Source: an uncultured Solirubrobacterales bacterium (GTDB taxonomy: Bacteria; Actinomycetota; Thermoleophilia; Solirubrobacterales; JACPNS01). From it: a DNA stretch of 64,000 nt. Position 1 is the stretch's first letter; each line of letters starts with the position of its first letter. The notes beneath the pieces are model-generated. The model saw only the letters and a program-made list of their open reading frames with translations. It was not told the origin of the DNA and searched no databases. Below are positions 48,754 to 57,222 of the stretch, piece by piece. The position numbers and the translations under genes were made by a program. The DNA lies in NCBI GenBank assembly GCA_937128795.1, contig CAKZMQ010000011.1:62001-126000 (forward strand), read 5' to 3'.

Positions 48754-49125
48754 TCAGGCGCTCAGCCAGATAGCCCCGTCGCGCAGCTCGACCGGATAGG
48801 TCTTGAGCTTGCGCGCTCCGGTGGTCGACTTGATGGCGCCCGAAATCGGCTTGAAGGCACCCTGCGGACCGCGCACCATCTTGCCGCTGCGCACGTCGAA
48901 CTGTGCATGGTGGGCCGGGCACTCGAGGCAACCGTCTTCGTTGACCTCTCCTTTGCCGAGTGACGCGAAAAGATGGCGACACTTGTTCGAAACGGCGAAC
49001 GGCTTGCCGTCGCTGATGCCAACGGCGAGCGTGCCATGAGGGGTGTCGTCGACGACGGTGACCTGCGATGCGCCGAGATCGTCGACCGAGACCAATCGTG
49101 ATGTGGGTTCCTGGGATGTTGTCAT
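48754..49125 (-). CDS. Rieske [2Fe-2S] ferredoxin-like protein
   Basis: This is a 123-residue protein consisting of a single Rieske domain. The cluster ligands are C49 and H51 (NKCRHLF) and C69 and H72 (LECPAHHAQFD), the expected C-x-H and C-x2-H pair. The rest of the fold (FAVSNKCRH, GKMVRGPQGAFKPI, LKTYPVELRDGAIWL) is typical of small soluble Rieske ferredoxins. It probably passes electrons to an oxygenase. No oxygenase is adjacent; the flavin monooxygenase at 53967 and the P450 at 61561 are the nearest oxygenases in the window. Confidence 0.92.
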   Translation of the reverse strand: MTTSQEPTSRLVSVDDLGASQVTVVDDTPHGTLAVGISDGKPFAVSNKCRHLFASLGKGEVNEDGCLECPAHHAQFDVRSGKMVRGPQGAFKPISGAIKSTTGARKLKTYPVELRDGAIWLSA

Positions 49126-49342
49126 TGGCGGAGTATTCCAGAACGAAGCCGTTGGTCGCGGCGGTCGCCGATTAACTGCGCACTTTGAGTCGATTGCCTG
49201 CCACTTGGGTATTCAGATTCTGATCCCGTCTACCCAAGATTGGTTTCAGTCGATTGTCAGTATCCGCCGATAGCAACCGGATGGCGGAGCATTTGTGCGC
49301 TTGAACAGAGAATCCGATTCCCCTCGGCGAAACGCCGCTCAA

Positions 49343-50704
49343 ATGAGCGAGCGACGAACATGGGCGATTCGCACCGCCTTCGTGCTTTTTTGGGCCCTAG
49401 CCGTCGCGGGTATGTGGTTCTTCCTCTCAAACGTACGCGCCAACAGCGAGCAGGGATTGCAGGAACGAACGGACGCCCGCACGACATTGTCCGCGCGATT
49501 CGTTTCGGACTACATGCTCGAGGTCGAGCAGTTGCAGACCCAGCACGCGGAGGCCCAACTCGGCACGCGTGCTCCCTCGGCGGCAAGTTTCGAACGCGTG
49601 GTGGCCGGCTTCGACAGCGAAGCCGCCCTGCTGCTCGATGCTCGCGGCAAGGTGCTGGCAATCGCCCCCCGATCCCCGCGACAGATCGGCACGTCACTGG
49701 TTGATCAATACGACCACCTGCGCGGAGCGATCAACGGTTCGCCACGAATTTCTGACGTCGTCGAATCCGCCGTACGCAATGAACCGGTGATCGCTGTCGC
49801 GGTGCCGTTCGACAGCGCTGCAGGACGGCGCGTGTTCAGCGTCGCCTACGACCCGAACAGCACACCGCTTCGGACGCTGCTCAAGAACACAACCCCGATC
49901 ACCGGCGCTCGTGTCGTTTTGCTGGACAGCAAAAACCAGATAGTCGCGGCAAACACCACTCAGACCGAGACACCCGACGACGCCCGCATCTCATCTTCTC
50001 GTGCGGCCAGCAGCGGCGTCGTTGGCAACAACTACTTCAGCGTCCAGCCGGTCCGTGGGACTCCATGGCGAATTGGCATCACGTTGCCGACTACGGCGCT
50101 CTATGAACCTCTCGCGCCTGGTTGGGTGTGGGTGGCCGTCTTGGTGATGTTCGGCTTGATCTTGATGGCGACCCTCTTGCTGATCGACAGGCTCTCGGTG
50201 GGCAGACGAAGGATGAGTCGTCTCGCCCACACCGATGAGCTCACGCAGTTGCCCAATCGACTGGCAACCACCGGCGCGCTGGAGCGCCGACTGCGCCTTG
50301 CTCTGTCTGAAGACGCGATCGCCGTGCTGATGATCGACGTAGACCATTTCAAGTCGATCAACGACGAGTTCGGCCATCACGTGGGCGACGCGGTGCTACG
50401 TGAGACTGCATCGCGGATGCGCGCGGCTTTGCGCGGGCAGGATGAACTTGGTCGTTGGGGCGGCGAAGAATTCTTGGCGGTGCTGTTTGGAGCCGGGCCG
50501 GATGAGGCGAAGCTAATTTCCGAACGCCTGCGCGAGGCAGTGGCCACCGCGCCGGTTGATTGCGACGACGAGCGGGTGATCGTCACGGTCAGCGTCGGCT
50601 GCGCGCTGTGGAACGGGGAGCAACTCGACGCCCTTGTCAACCGCGCCGATGCCGCTCTCTACGAAGCCAAGCGCGGCGGACGCAACGTCGTTGCAGTCGC
50701 CTAA
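49343..50704 (+). CDS. Membrane diguanylate cyclase (GGDEF)
   Basis: This protein has 453 residues from ATG 49343 (MSERRTWAIRTAFVL); an upstream ATG adds 16 residues. An N-terminal membrane helix (TAFVLFWALAVAGMWFFL) is followed by an extracytoplasmic sensor domain of about 250 residues, a second helix (WVWVAVLVMFGLILMATLLLI) and a GGDEF domain. The active site is intact (GRWGGEEF), as are the substrate/metal segment VLMIDVDHFKSINDEFGHHVGD and the product-inhibition RxxD (RGQD) five residues before GGEEF. It makes c-di-GMP in response to an unknown outside signal. No EAL domain or other c-di-GMP gene is nearby. Confidence 0.93.
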   Translation: MSERRTWAIRTAFVLFWALAVAGMWFFLSNVRANSEQGLQERTDARTTLSARFVSDYMLEVEQLQTQHAEAQLGTRAPSAASFERVVAGFDSEAALLLDARGKVLAIAPRSPRQIGTSLVDQYDHLRGAINGSPRISDVVESAVRNEPVIAVAVPFDSAAGRRVFSVAYDPNSTPLRTLLKNTTPITGARVVLLDSKNQIVAANTTQTETPDDARISSSRAASSGVVGNNYFSVQPVRGTPWRIGITLPTTALYEPLAPGWVWVAVLVMFGLILMATLLLIDRLSVGRRRMSRLAHTDELTQLPNRLATTGALERRLRLALSEDAIAVLMIDVDHFKSINDEFGHHVGDAVLRETASRMRAALRGQDELGRWGGEEFLAVLFGAGPDEAKLISERLREAVATAPVDCDDERVIVTVSVGCALWNGEQLDALVNRADAALYEAKRGGRNVVAVA

Positions 50705-50714
50705 GCAAATTTAG

Positions 50715-52508
50715 TCAGCCTTCGACGAGCTCGGTGTTTTCGAGCCAGCTCAGCTCCAGCTGCTCGCGCCTGGACGTCATGTCGGTGAGCTCGGCCTGCA
50801 GGGCCGCAAGTTGTTCGTGGTTGCTGGCGTGTTCTTCCATCTCTGTAGCCAGCTCGCGCTCGCGCTCGTCCAGCTTTTTCAATGCCCGCTCGATCTTCAC
50901 GAGCTCTTTGCGAGCTGCGTGGACCACGCCTCCGCTTGATCGTTTCGGCTTCGCGGTCTTCGGCACCCACTCGGATTCTTCGTCGTGCGCGCCGTGACGC
51001 TCCTCGATGTACTGGTCGATCCCGCGCGGCAGGTGGCGCAGCTTGCCGTCCCCCATCAACCCATAGACGTTGTCGGTCACGCGTTCGACGAAGTAGCGGT
51101 CGTGGCTGACGACGATCAGCGTGCCGGGCCAATTGTCGAGCAGATCCTCGAGGGCGGTGAGCGTGTCGATGTCGAGGTCGTTGGTCGGCTCGTCGAGCAG
51201 CAGAACGTTCGGCTCGCCCATCATCAAACGCATCAGCTGCAGGCGACGACGTTCGCCGCCTGACAGCTTCTTGACCAGCGTGCGGCTGCGGCCGCCACGA
51301 AAGCCAAAGCGATCGCAGAGCATCCCGGCCGTGATCTCGACGCCATCCGAAAGGGTCGCCACGAGCTTTGCGTCTTCCAGCGCCTCGATCACCGAGAGCT
51401 CCTCGTTGACGTCGTCGGCCTCCTGAGTGAGCTTTGCCACGCGGATCGTCTGCCCGCGTTTGACGCTGCCTGTCTGTGGCTCGATGTCGCCGTTGAGCAG
51501 TTGGATCAGCGTGGACTTACCCGCACCGTTTACGCCGACGATCGCCGAACGGTCGCCCGGGCCGAGCCGCCAGGTGATGTGGTCGAAGAGCTTGCGGTCG
51601 CCAAAGGCAAAGCTGACGTTGATCGCGTCGATCACGCGATTGCCGAGTCGCGCGGTCGCGAACTTGAGCAACTCGACCGGGTTGCGCGGCGGCGGTTCGT
51701 CGGCGATCAATTCGTTGGCGGCGTCGACGCGAAACTTCGGTTTGGTCGTGCGCGCCGGCGGTCCGCGCCGCAGCCAGGCGAGCTCTTTACGGATCAGCGC
51801 GCGACGCCGGGTCTCGGAGGCCTCACTCTGGCGGTCGCGTTCGGCCTTGGCGAGCACGTAGGCCGCGTAGCCTCCCTCGTATTGGTGGACGCGCTGGTCG
51901 GCGACCTCCCAGGTCTGTTCGACGACGGCGTCAAGAAACCAGCGGTCGTGGGTAACGACCAGCAGCGATCCAGTGCGAGCGTTCAGGTGCGATGCAAGCC
52001 AGTCCACCCCTTCAACGTCGAGGTGGTTGGTCGGCTCGTCGAGCAACAGCAGCTCCGGACCGTCGATCAACACCTTTGCGAGCGCGATGCGGCGTTTCTC
52101 GCCGCCCGAGAGCGGGCCGAGTGTTGTTTCGAATCCGTCAGGAAATCGGCTGACGTCAACGCCGCCGAGCAGCCCGTCGAGAATGTCGCGAATCTTTGCG
52201 TCCCCCGCCCACTCGTGATCTGCCTTGTCGCCGATCAATACTTGGCGCACGGTCTGGTCGACCTCAAGCAAGTCGCGTTGGTCGAGAAAGCCAATGGTCG
52301 TGGCGCGGCTCTTGGTCACCTCGCCATCGTCGGGATGCTCGACGCCCGAGATCAGCCTGAGCAACGTCGTCTTGCCATCGCCATTAGTCCCGACGATGCC
52401 GATCCGCTCGTCCGCGTTGACCCCGAGCGTGATGTCGGTGAGGATCGGGCGGCTGGAATACGACTTGCTGACGGATTTCAGGTTGACGAGATTGCGTGGT
52501 GCTGCCAT
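50715..52508 (-). CDS. ABC-F family ATPase
   Basis: This is a 597-residue soluble protein with two ABC domains and no membrane segment. The first has Walker A GTNGDGKTTLLRL, signature LSGGEKRRIALAKVLI and Walker B LLLLDEPTNHLD. The second has Walker A GVNGAGKSTLIQL, signature LSGGERRRLQLMRLMM and LLLDEPTNDLD. The inter-domain linker is charged and helical, and the C-terminus forms a coiled coil (RALKKLDERERELATEMEEHA), as in Uup-type ABC-F proteins that act on ribosomes. Translation rescue or quality control is the likely role; antibiotic protection is possible. It is convergent with the GGDEF gene. Confidence 0.93.
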   Translation of the reverse strand: MAAPRNLVNLKSVSKSYSSRPILTDITLGVNADERIGIVGTNGDGKTTLLRLISGVEHPDDGEVTKSRATTIGFLDQRDLLEVDQTVRQVLIGDKADHEWAGDAKIRDILDGLLGGVDVSRFPDGFETTLGPLSGGEKRRIALAKVLIDGPELLLLDEPTNHLDVEGVDWLASHLNARTGSLLVVTHDRWFLDAVVEQTWEVADQRVHQYEGGYAAYVLAKAERDRQSEASETRRRALIRKELAWLRRGPPARTTKPKFRVDAANELIADEPPPRNPVELLKFATARLGNRVIDAINVSFAFGDRKLFDHITWRLGPGDRSAIVGVNGAGKSTLIQLLNGDIEPQTGSVKRGQTIRVAKLTQEADDVNEELSVIEALEDAKLVATLSDGVEITAGMLCDRFGFRGGRSRTLVKKLSGGERRRLQLMRLMMGEPNVLLLDEPTNDLDIDTLTALEDLLDNWPGTLIVVSHDRYFVERVTDNVYGLMGDGKLRHLPRGIDQYIEERHGAHDEESEWVPKTAKPKRSSGGVVHAARKELVKIERALKKLDERERELATEMEEHASNHEQLAALQAELTDMTSRREQLELSWLENTELVEG

Positions 52509-52547
52509 CGCGCGGGATGGTTGCAGACCGCAGCCGTCCGGTTCGAC

Positions 52548-52937
52548 TCAGCCGTCGGCTTCACGGCCCTCGCTCTGAGTTGCGGGCGGTGCGTACCGGT
52601 GGTGCAGCATCAGGTCATTTCCGTCGGGATCGTTGAACAGCGCCATGTGGCAGACGCCGGTATCGAATGTGTCGAGATGGAACTCAACACCTTTCGCCGA
52701 GAGCTCGGCCTTCGCGGCTTCGACGTCGTCAACGTGAAGCGCGAGATGAGCATTCTTCTGTTGAGCGAACGGAAAGCCTGCCTTCTCGGGCTCCCAGATG
52801 CTGAAGCACGTTTCGCCGACCCAGAACTCGTACTTCGAGTGCTCGTCGGGCGTCAGACCGAGGGTGTCGATGTAGAACGCGCGCGAACGGTCGGCGTCTT
52901 GGCTGGGGATCCCGATGAAGTCGAGTTTGGTGATCAT
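52548..52937 (-). CDS. VOC-family (glyoxalase/bleomycin-resistance fold) protein
   Basis: This is a 129-residue single-module VOC protein: ITKLDFIGIPSQDADRSRAFYIDTLGL, HLALHVDDVEAAKAELSAKGVEF and MALFNDPDGNDLMLHHRYA. The paired beta-alpha-beta-beta-beta units and putative metal ligands (H and E/D positions) are visible. Function within the superfamily (isomerase, dioxygenase or resistance) cannot be told. It lies 39 bases upstream of the ABC-F gene on the same strand. Confidence 0.88.
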   Translation of the reverse strand: MITKLDFIGIPSQDADRSRAFYIDTLGLTPDEHSKYEFWVGETCFSIWEPEKAGFPFAQQKNAHLALHVDDVEAAKAELSAKGVEFHLDTFDTGVCHMALFNDPDGNDLMLHHRYAPPATQSEGREADG

Positions 52938-53008
52938 GGTCGGCGGGCCTTTCCGGGTTTTCTGTGGTTTGACGTTTGCTTGGGTTGGTGTTTCCTAAGT
53001 TTTACGTC

Positions 53009-53242
53009 ATGGCCCGACCGCAACGCAGCAAGCGCCGCAAATCACTCAGCAAACTTTCTGAACAAAAAGAACCGACCGAAGAGCAGAAGCTCGAGGCGCA
53101 GCGCAAGATGTGCGGCGAAAAGAAGCGTTTTGCCTTCAAAGGCGACGCCGAGCGATTGGCTGCCGAATACGGCCTCGGCGTTTACAAATGCTTGGTCTGC
53201 GGCGGATGGCACTTCACGTCCAAACCGCCGGACCCAACCTGA
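53009..53242 (+). CDS. Small basic zinc-ribbon-like protein
   Basis: This protein has 77 residues from ATG 53009; a frame 11 codons longer exists, but MARPQRSKRRK is the more natural start. The first 40 residues are very basic (RPQRSKRRKSLSKL). Cys in RKMCGEKKRF and in YKCLVCGGWHFTS give a possible C-x-C-x2-C-x2-H zinc site. The VCGGWH ending is found in small actinobacterial hypothetical proteins. Nucleic-acid binding is a guess. It is convergent with the TetR gene ending at 53253. Confidence 0.6.
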   Translation: MARPQRSKRRKSLSKLSEQKEPTEEQKLEAQRKMCGEKKRFAFKGDAERLAAEYGLGVYKCLVCGGWHFTSKPPDPT

Positions 53243-53252
53243 ACCGCTCTGC

Positions 53253-53894
53253 CTAGTCCTCGATCACATCGGTCACGGCAACGAGCAGGCGGCCGGCCGC
53301 ACGCACCATCACCTCACGCGGAGGTTTGTAGTGATTGAGTGACCAGACCATCGCCATGTTGCTGAGGCCTCCGACGACGGTCGTCGTGATCACGTCGGCC
53401 TCATCCGTGCGCGTGAATCCCGGACGCCAGATCGCAAACAGCGCGATCAGGAACTCTGCGAACATCGCCGTGTCTGCCAAGTAGGCGCTGTCGACGCTTG
53501 GGCTTACGCCGAGGATCTCGCGCCAGACCACCCGCGCCTGCAGTGGATCTTCCACGAACGCGAAGTACGCATCGAGGCCGCGCTCAACTGCCGGTTCGAT
53601 GTCCATGCCCTCGGTCAACTCGCCGATCGCCGCGACGACTTTTGCCAGCAACTCCTCGACGCTCCGGCGGTGCACCGCGATCAGTAGACCCTCCAGCGAG
53701 TCGAAGCTTTCGTAGAAGTTGCGATCGGCGACGTGTGCCTCGGCGCACACCCCGCGCACGGTCGCCGAGCGAAAGCCTTCGGTTCCGAAGATCTGCAAGC
53801 CGGCGTCGAGCAGCTGCTTGCGACGGCGCGCGTCGCGCTGCTTCTGGGATTCGCCGCCGTACGCGCGGCCGGATTTGGTTGCGGTTTTTGCCAT
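53253..53894 (-). CDS. TetR-family transcriptional regulator
   Basis: This is a 213-residue protein. The N-terminal HTH is typical of TetR: RKQLLDAGLQIFGTEGFRSATVRGVCAEAHVADRNFYESFDSLEGLLIAVHRRS. The C-terminal 140 residues are helical, forming the ligand/dimer domain. It is divergent from the flavin monooxygenase gene (72 bases), which it probably controls; an inverted repeat lies in the gap. The C-terminal ligand pocket gives no clue to the inducer. Confidence 0.93.
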   Translation of the reverse strand: MAKTATKSGRAYGGESQKQRDARRRKQLLDAGLQIFGTEGFRSATVRGVCAEAHVADRNFYESFDSLEGLLIAVHRRSVEELLAKVVAAIGELTEGMDIEPAVERGLDAYFAFVEDPLQARVVWREILGVSPSVDSAYLADTAMFAEFLIALFAIWRPGFTRTDEADVITTTVVGGLSNMAMVWSLNHYKPPREVMVRAAGRLLVAVTDVIED

Positions 53895-53947
53895 CAGCGC
53901 AAACTACGGAGGATTGTTCTTGCCCCCTCGCGTAGAGTCGTCTAATC

Positions 53948-53962
53948 TGATGTTACCCGTCA
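53948..53962. promoter_or_regulatory. Operator candidate between TetR and flavin monooxygenase
   Basis: TGATG-TTACC-CGTCA is an inverted repeat with one mismatch, 5 bases before the ATG at 53967 in the divergent TetR/monooxygenase gap. Confidence 0.4.
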
Positions 53963-53966
53963 TCAC

Positions 53967-55499
53967 ATGGCGACGCAACCGGAAGGCAGGGGCATGTTCG
54001 ACAAATCAGCGCGTGATCACAAGGTCGTGATAATCGGTAGCGGCTTCGGTGGCCAGTGTGCGGCGATCAACCTTTCCAAGCGGGGCATAGAGGACTACGT
54101 GCTGCTCGAACGGCGGTCGTTCTCCGGCGGCACCTGGCGCCAGAACACCTATCCCGGCGCGGCCGTCGACGTGCAGTCGCCGCTCTATTCCATTTCACAC
54201 GAGCCGTACGCCTGGAGCCAGATGTTCGCCGAGGGCGACGAGCTTTGCGAATACACCGAAATGGTCGCCAAGAAGCATCGCATCGACGAGCGCACGATCC
54301 TGGACGCTCAGGTCGAGGAGATCGATTGGCAGGACGACCATTGGCTGGTGCGCACCACACAGGGCGACTTCAACGCAAAGTTTGTGATCAACGCAACTGG
54401 CCCGCTGAGCACACCGGTCGTCCCTGATTTCAAGGGCCGCGAGACCTTCGCCGGCGAACAGTTCCACACCAACGACTGGAACCACGACTACGACTACAGA
54501 GGCAAAAAGGTCGCGATCGTCGGCAGCGGCGCCAGCGCCGCTCAGGTGATCCCGACGATCCAACCAGACGTCGGCGAACTGCATGTGTTTCAGCGCACTC
54601 CGCATTGGGCGCTGCCGCGACCGGACCGCAAATTCACGGCGTTCCAGCGCAAGCTGCTCGGCAACAAACTCGTCCACCGCGCCGTGCGCACCGCCATCTA
54701 CTGGGCGCTTGAGACGCGGATCATCGCCTTCAAGTACTCGCCCTTCGCCTTGAAGCTGTACGGACAACGTCGCGCCGAGAAGATGCTGCGCAAGCAGGTG
54801 CCGGATCCGCAGCTGCGCGCCAAGCTGACGCCGGACTACACGATCGGCTGCAAGCGAATCCTCGTGACCAACGACCTCTACCCCGCGCTGCAGGCAGGCA
54901 ACACAACGCTGCACGACAAAACCGACCCGATCGCCGAGGTCACGCCCGCGGGAATCGTCACCGCCAACGGCGAGAAGCTGGACCTCGACCTGATCATCTG
55001 GGCGACTGGTTACGACGCGACCGACAACCCGATCCACCAAAAGATCGTCGGCAAGGACGGCAAGCCGATCACCGAGTACTGGTCGGAGTACGCGCGCGCA
55101 TACCTCGGCACCTCCGTGCCCGGATTCCCGAACTTCTTCCTGACGATCGGCCCCAACACCGGCATCGGCCACACCAGCGCGATCTTCATCATCGAGGCGC
55201 AGATGGAGTACATGATGCGCGCGATCGAGGCCGCCGACAAAACCGCCGCCGGCACGATCGAGGTGCGCCAAGCGGCCGAAGAGAAGTACACCGAGCACAT
55301 TCACGAGGAGATGAAGAAGACCGTCTGGTATCACGGCGGGTGCAACAGCTGGTACAAGTCGTCGACCGGCAAGGTGATCGCGATGTACCCTGGCTTCTCG
55401 TTCGTTTACCGGATGAAGTGCAAGGACTTCAAGCCGGGTGATCACTTGATCGGAGTGGCATCTCCGACCGCAGTGACGGTCGCGGCGACGTCGTCCTGA
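53967..55499 (+). CDS. Flavin-binding monooxygenase (Baeyer-Villiger-like)
   Basis: This is a 510-residue protein with two Rossmann motifs (VVIIGSGFGGQCAAI near residue 22 and VAIVGSGASAAQVI near 185). Between them lies a Baeyer-Villiger monooxygenase fingerprint, FAGEQFHTNDWNHDY (FxGxxxHxxxW). Other family segments are SFSGGTWRQNTYPGAAVDVQSPLYS and the late DLIIWATGYDA. It inserts oxygen into a ketone using FAD and NADPH, or hydroxylates an aliphatic substrate. It is controlled, by position, by the divergent TetR. An alternative start ten codons later (MFDKSARDHK) is possible. Confidence 0.93.
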   Translation: MATQPEGRGMFDKSARDHKVVIIGSGFGGQCAAINLSKRGIEDYVLLERRSFSGGTWRQNTYPGAAVDVQSPLYSISHEPYAWSQMFAEGDELCEYTEMVAKKHRIDERTILDAQVEEIDWQDDHWLVRTTQGDFNAKFVINATGPLSTPVVPDFKGRETFAGEQFHTNDWNHDYDYRGKKVAIVGSGASAAQVIPTIQPDVGELHVFQRTPHWALPRPDRKFTAFQRKLLGNKLVHRAVRTAIYWALETRIIAFKYSPFALKLYGQRRAEKMLRKQVPDPQLRAKLTPDYTIGCKRILVTNDLYPALQAGNTTLHDKTDPIAEVTPAGIVTANGEKLDLDLIIWATGYDATDNPIHQKIVGKDGKPITEYWSEYARAYLGTSVPGFPNFFLTIGPNTGIGHTSAIFIIEAQMEYMMRAIEAADKTAAGTIEVRQAAEEKYTEHIHEEMKKTVWYHGGCNSWYKSSTGKVIAMYPGFSFVYRMKCKDFKPGDHLIGVASPTAVTVAATSS

Positions 55500-55520
55500 A
55501 GCAGGCCGGCCCGCGCTGCC

Positions 55521-56285
55521 TCAGCCCGCCAACGTACCGGCAAACACCTGCCATGCCAGTGCGCTCTTGGCCACGAAAGACAGCACGATGTAGGACTTCT
55601 CCCCGGTGAGGTAGTCGCTCCAGCGTCCCCAACCGCGCTCGTGAGCGAGCATCACGAAGGCGAAGCAATTGAAGAGCAGGAACAGACTGATGTAGATCGC
55701 GTAGACGAATCCCGGCACGTCACCACCCGCCCCGAAGAGATAAATGCCGATCGCAATCCACGGCACCGCTCCGGCGAGGCAACCGAGCCAGAACGGCCGC
55801 ATGCCGGCCTCGCCCTTGAATTCCTGCAGGTAGCCGAACCAAATCATCGCCGCGTTCACGCCGATCAGCGCAGTCAACGCAGCGACGTCAGTGATCCCCA
55901 CCAGCATTGCGATCGGCACGAGCATGATCGAGCTGGAAATCGAATATTCCGCCCATCGAAACGGCGCACGGCCCACGGCGAGCTTGGCTGCGTAGTGCTC
56001 GAATACTCCCGGCAGCGAAATCAAGGCATGGAAAATGGCGCTGACGATCAGGAACGACGCTGTGAGGTAGGCAAACCTCGGCTCTGCGACGATCTCGGTG
56101 GGCCACGTCGGTTGCGCCCCGGGCGGACCCTCCGCGAACTGCGCGGTGATCGGAATCGTGAATCCGTTGGCAAGCGACAGCATCAACGCCGCGGAGACGC
56201 CATGAAACACCGCCGCACTGATGTTCCACACGCGGAAGCTTTGGATACGCGGATCGATTGCTTGGGTGGTGTCGCTCACGCTCAC
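55521..56285 (-). CDS. Heliorhodopsin
   Basis: This is a 254-residue seven-helix protein. The retinal Schiff-base lysine is K240 in SFVAKSALAWQVFAGTL (helix 7), and the counterion glutamate is E113 in FRWAEYSISSSIM (helix 3); both segments are hallmark heliorhodopsin sequences. The two histidines of the internal cavity correspond to H28 and H86. It starts with GTG 56285. Heliorhodopsins are light sensors with inverted topology and a slow photocycle and are not proton pumps; the output is unsettled. It is divergent from a DUF5661 gene and convergent with the flavin monooxygenase. No retinal-synthesis gene (blh, crtY) is visible in the window. Confidence 0.95.
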   Translation of the reverse strand: MSVSDTTQAIDPRIQSFRVWNISAAVFHGVSAALMLSLANGFTIPITAQFAEGPPGAQPTWPTEIVAEPRFAYLTASFLIVSAIFHALISLPGVFEHYAAKLAVGRAPFRWAEYSISSSIMLVPIAMLVGITDVAALTALIGVNAAMIWFGYLQEFKGEAGMRPFWLGCLAGAVPWIAIGIYLFGAGGDVPGFVYAIYISLFLLFNCFAFVMLAHERGWGRWSDYLTGEKSYIVLSFVAKSALAWQVFAGTLAG

Positions 56286-56392
56286 TCAGAGATTGTTACG
56301 GGATGGCAGTCGGACCCGGTTGGTACGTAAAGATATGCGCGACGTGATCGACAATGGAGCTACCGGCCGAAAGGCTGAGGAGTTGAATCGAG

Positions 56393-56692
56393 ATGAGCGA
56401 AGAACGCCGCTTCACGACTGACAAAGCCCGCGAGATCGGCGAGCAGATCGGCATCGACTGGTCCACCAGCCCGTTCGACGTGGAGCAGTTCCGTGCCGGT
56501 TTGGACGTTGAGCTCGAGCACGGTCTGCACGACCCGACCACCAACGTGACCTCCGACGATCCCGTGGTGACCGGCAAGATCGCGCTGGCGCATCTGAACG
56601 AGTTCGCGGACTACTACACGCGGCTCGAGAAGATGGAAGCCGAGGCCGAGGAGTTCTGGGGCGAAGACCCTTCCGCGCCCGCCTCGTCGTGA
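56393..56692 (+). CDS. DUF5661 family protein
   Basis: This is a 99-residue acidic soluble protein of the DUF5661 family: GEQIGIDWSTSPFDVEQFRAGLDVELEHGLHDP, then TNVTSDDPVVTGKIALAHLNEFADYYTRLEKMEAEAEEFW. The motif VELEHG-x-HDP and the later ALAHL-x-E are family hallmarks with metal-ligand-like His and Glu residues. Function is unknown. GAGGAG lies ten bases before ATG 56393. It is divergent from heliorhodopsin and shares its 107-base promoter region, so co-regulation is possible. Confidence 0.88.
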   Translation: MSEERRFTTDKAREIGEQIGIDWSTSPFDVEQFRAGLDVELEHGLHDPTTNVTSDDPVVTGKIALAHLNEFADYYTRLEKMEAEAEEFWGEDPSAPASS

Positions 56693-56735
56693 ACGAAACG
56701 GGCGCGAAGTTGGCCGAGTTCGTGGGTGGTCGCGG

Positions 56736-57131
56736 CTACGCCCTATCTGGAGACTTCGCGAGCTCGTAGATCACCACGACCGCGAGGATGAACATGCACA
56801 GCGTCCAGATCGGTGCGAGACCGATCGTAAGCAGGGCGCCAATTGCCGCCAAGCCTGCCGCGATGATGCCGATCACGCGACCGAATCCGCCGCCACTGAA
56901 GAGCGAAAACGCGGCAATCAGTTCGATAACGCCCAGCACGAGCACGACCCACCCGTAGGTGTTGAGGCTGGTGTCGATGAGGGTCACGTTTTCCGCGAAG
57001 AACTTCGAGTCTCCGATCGCGGCGATCCCGTAGATGATGTTCAAAACACCCGCGATGAACAGCAGGGTGCCGGCGAAAATCCACCACCCTGTGACTCGAT
57101 CCAAATTGTCCGTGCGTCCCGAATTCTCCAT
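56736..57131 (-). CDS. DUF7144-type four-helix membrane protein
   Basis: This is a 131-residue protein with four membrane helices: VTGWWIFAGTLLFIAGVLNIIYGIAAI, TYGWVVLVLGVIELIAAFSLF, GRVIGIIAAGLAAIGALLTIG and IWTLCMFILAVVVIYELA. The WWIFAGTLLFIAGVLNIIYG start and the YGW loop match the DUF7144 family that is abundant in actinobacteria. Function is unknown. It is a single gene next to DUF5661 (convergent) and followed, on its upstream side, by the aromatic-degradation operon end. Confidence 0.88.
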   Translation of the reverse strand: MENSGRTDNLDRVTGWWIFAGTLLFIAGVLNIIYGIAAIGDSKFFAENVTLIDTSLNTYGWVVLVLGVIELIAAFSLFSGGGFGRVIGIIAAGLAAIGALLTIGLAPIWTLCMFILAVVVIYELAKSPDRA

Positions 57132-57222
57132 CTATCTCACAACTTCCTTTGCTGGTGGGTTGGTTGTTTTAGATGGTCGGCGCAGAGTCGAAGCTGCGGG
57201 CCAACCGACGTGCACTATCCCA

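Noticed and set aside
51501..53342. Plus-strand open frame of 613 codons
   Set aside because: It is opposite the ABC-F and VOC genes and overlaps the start of the zinc-ribbon gene; no motif is seen.
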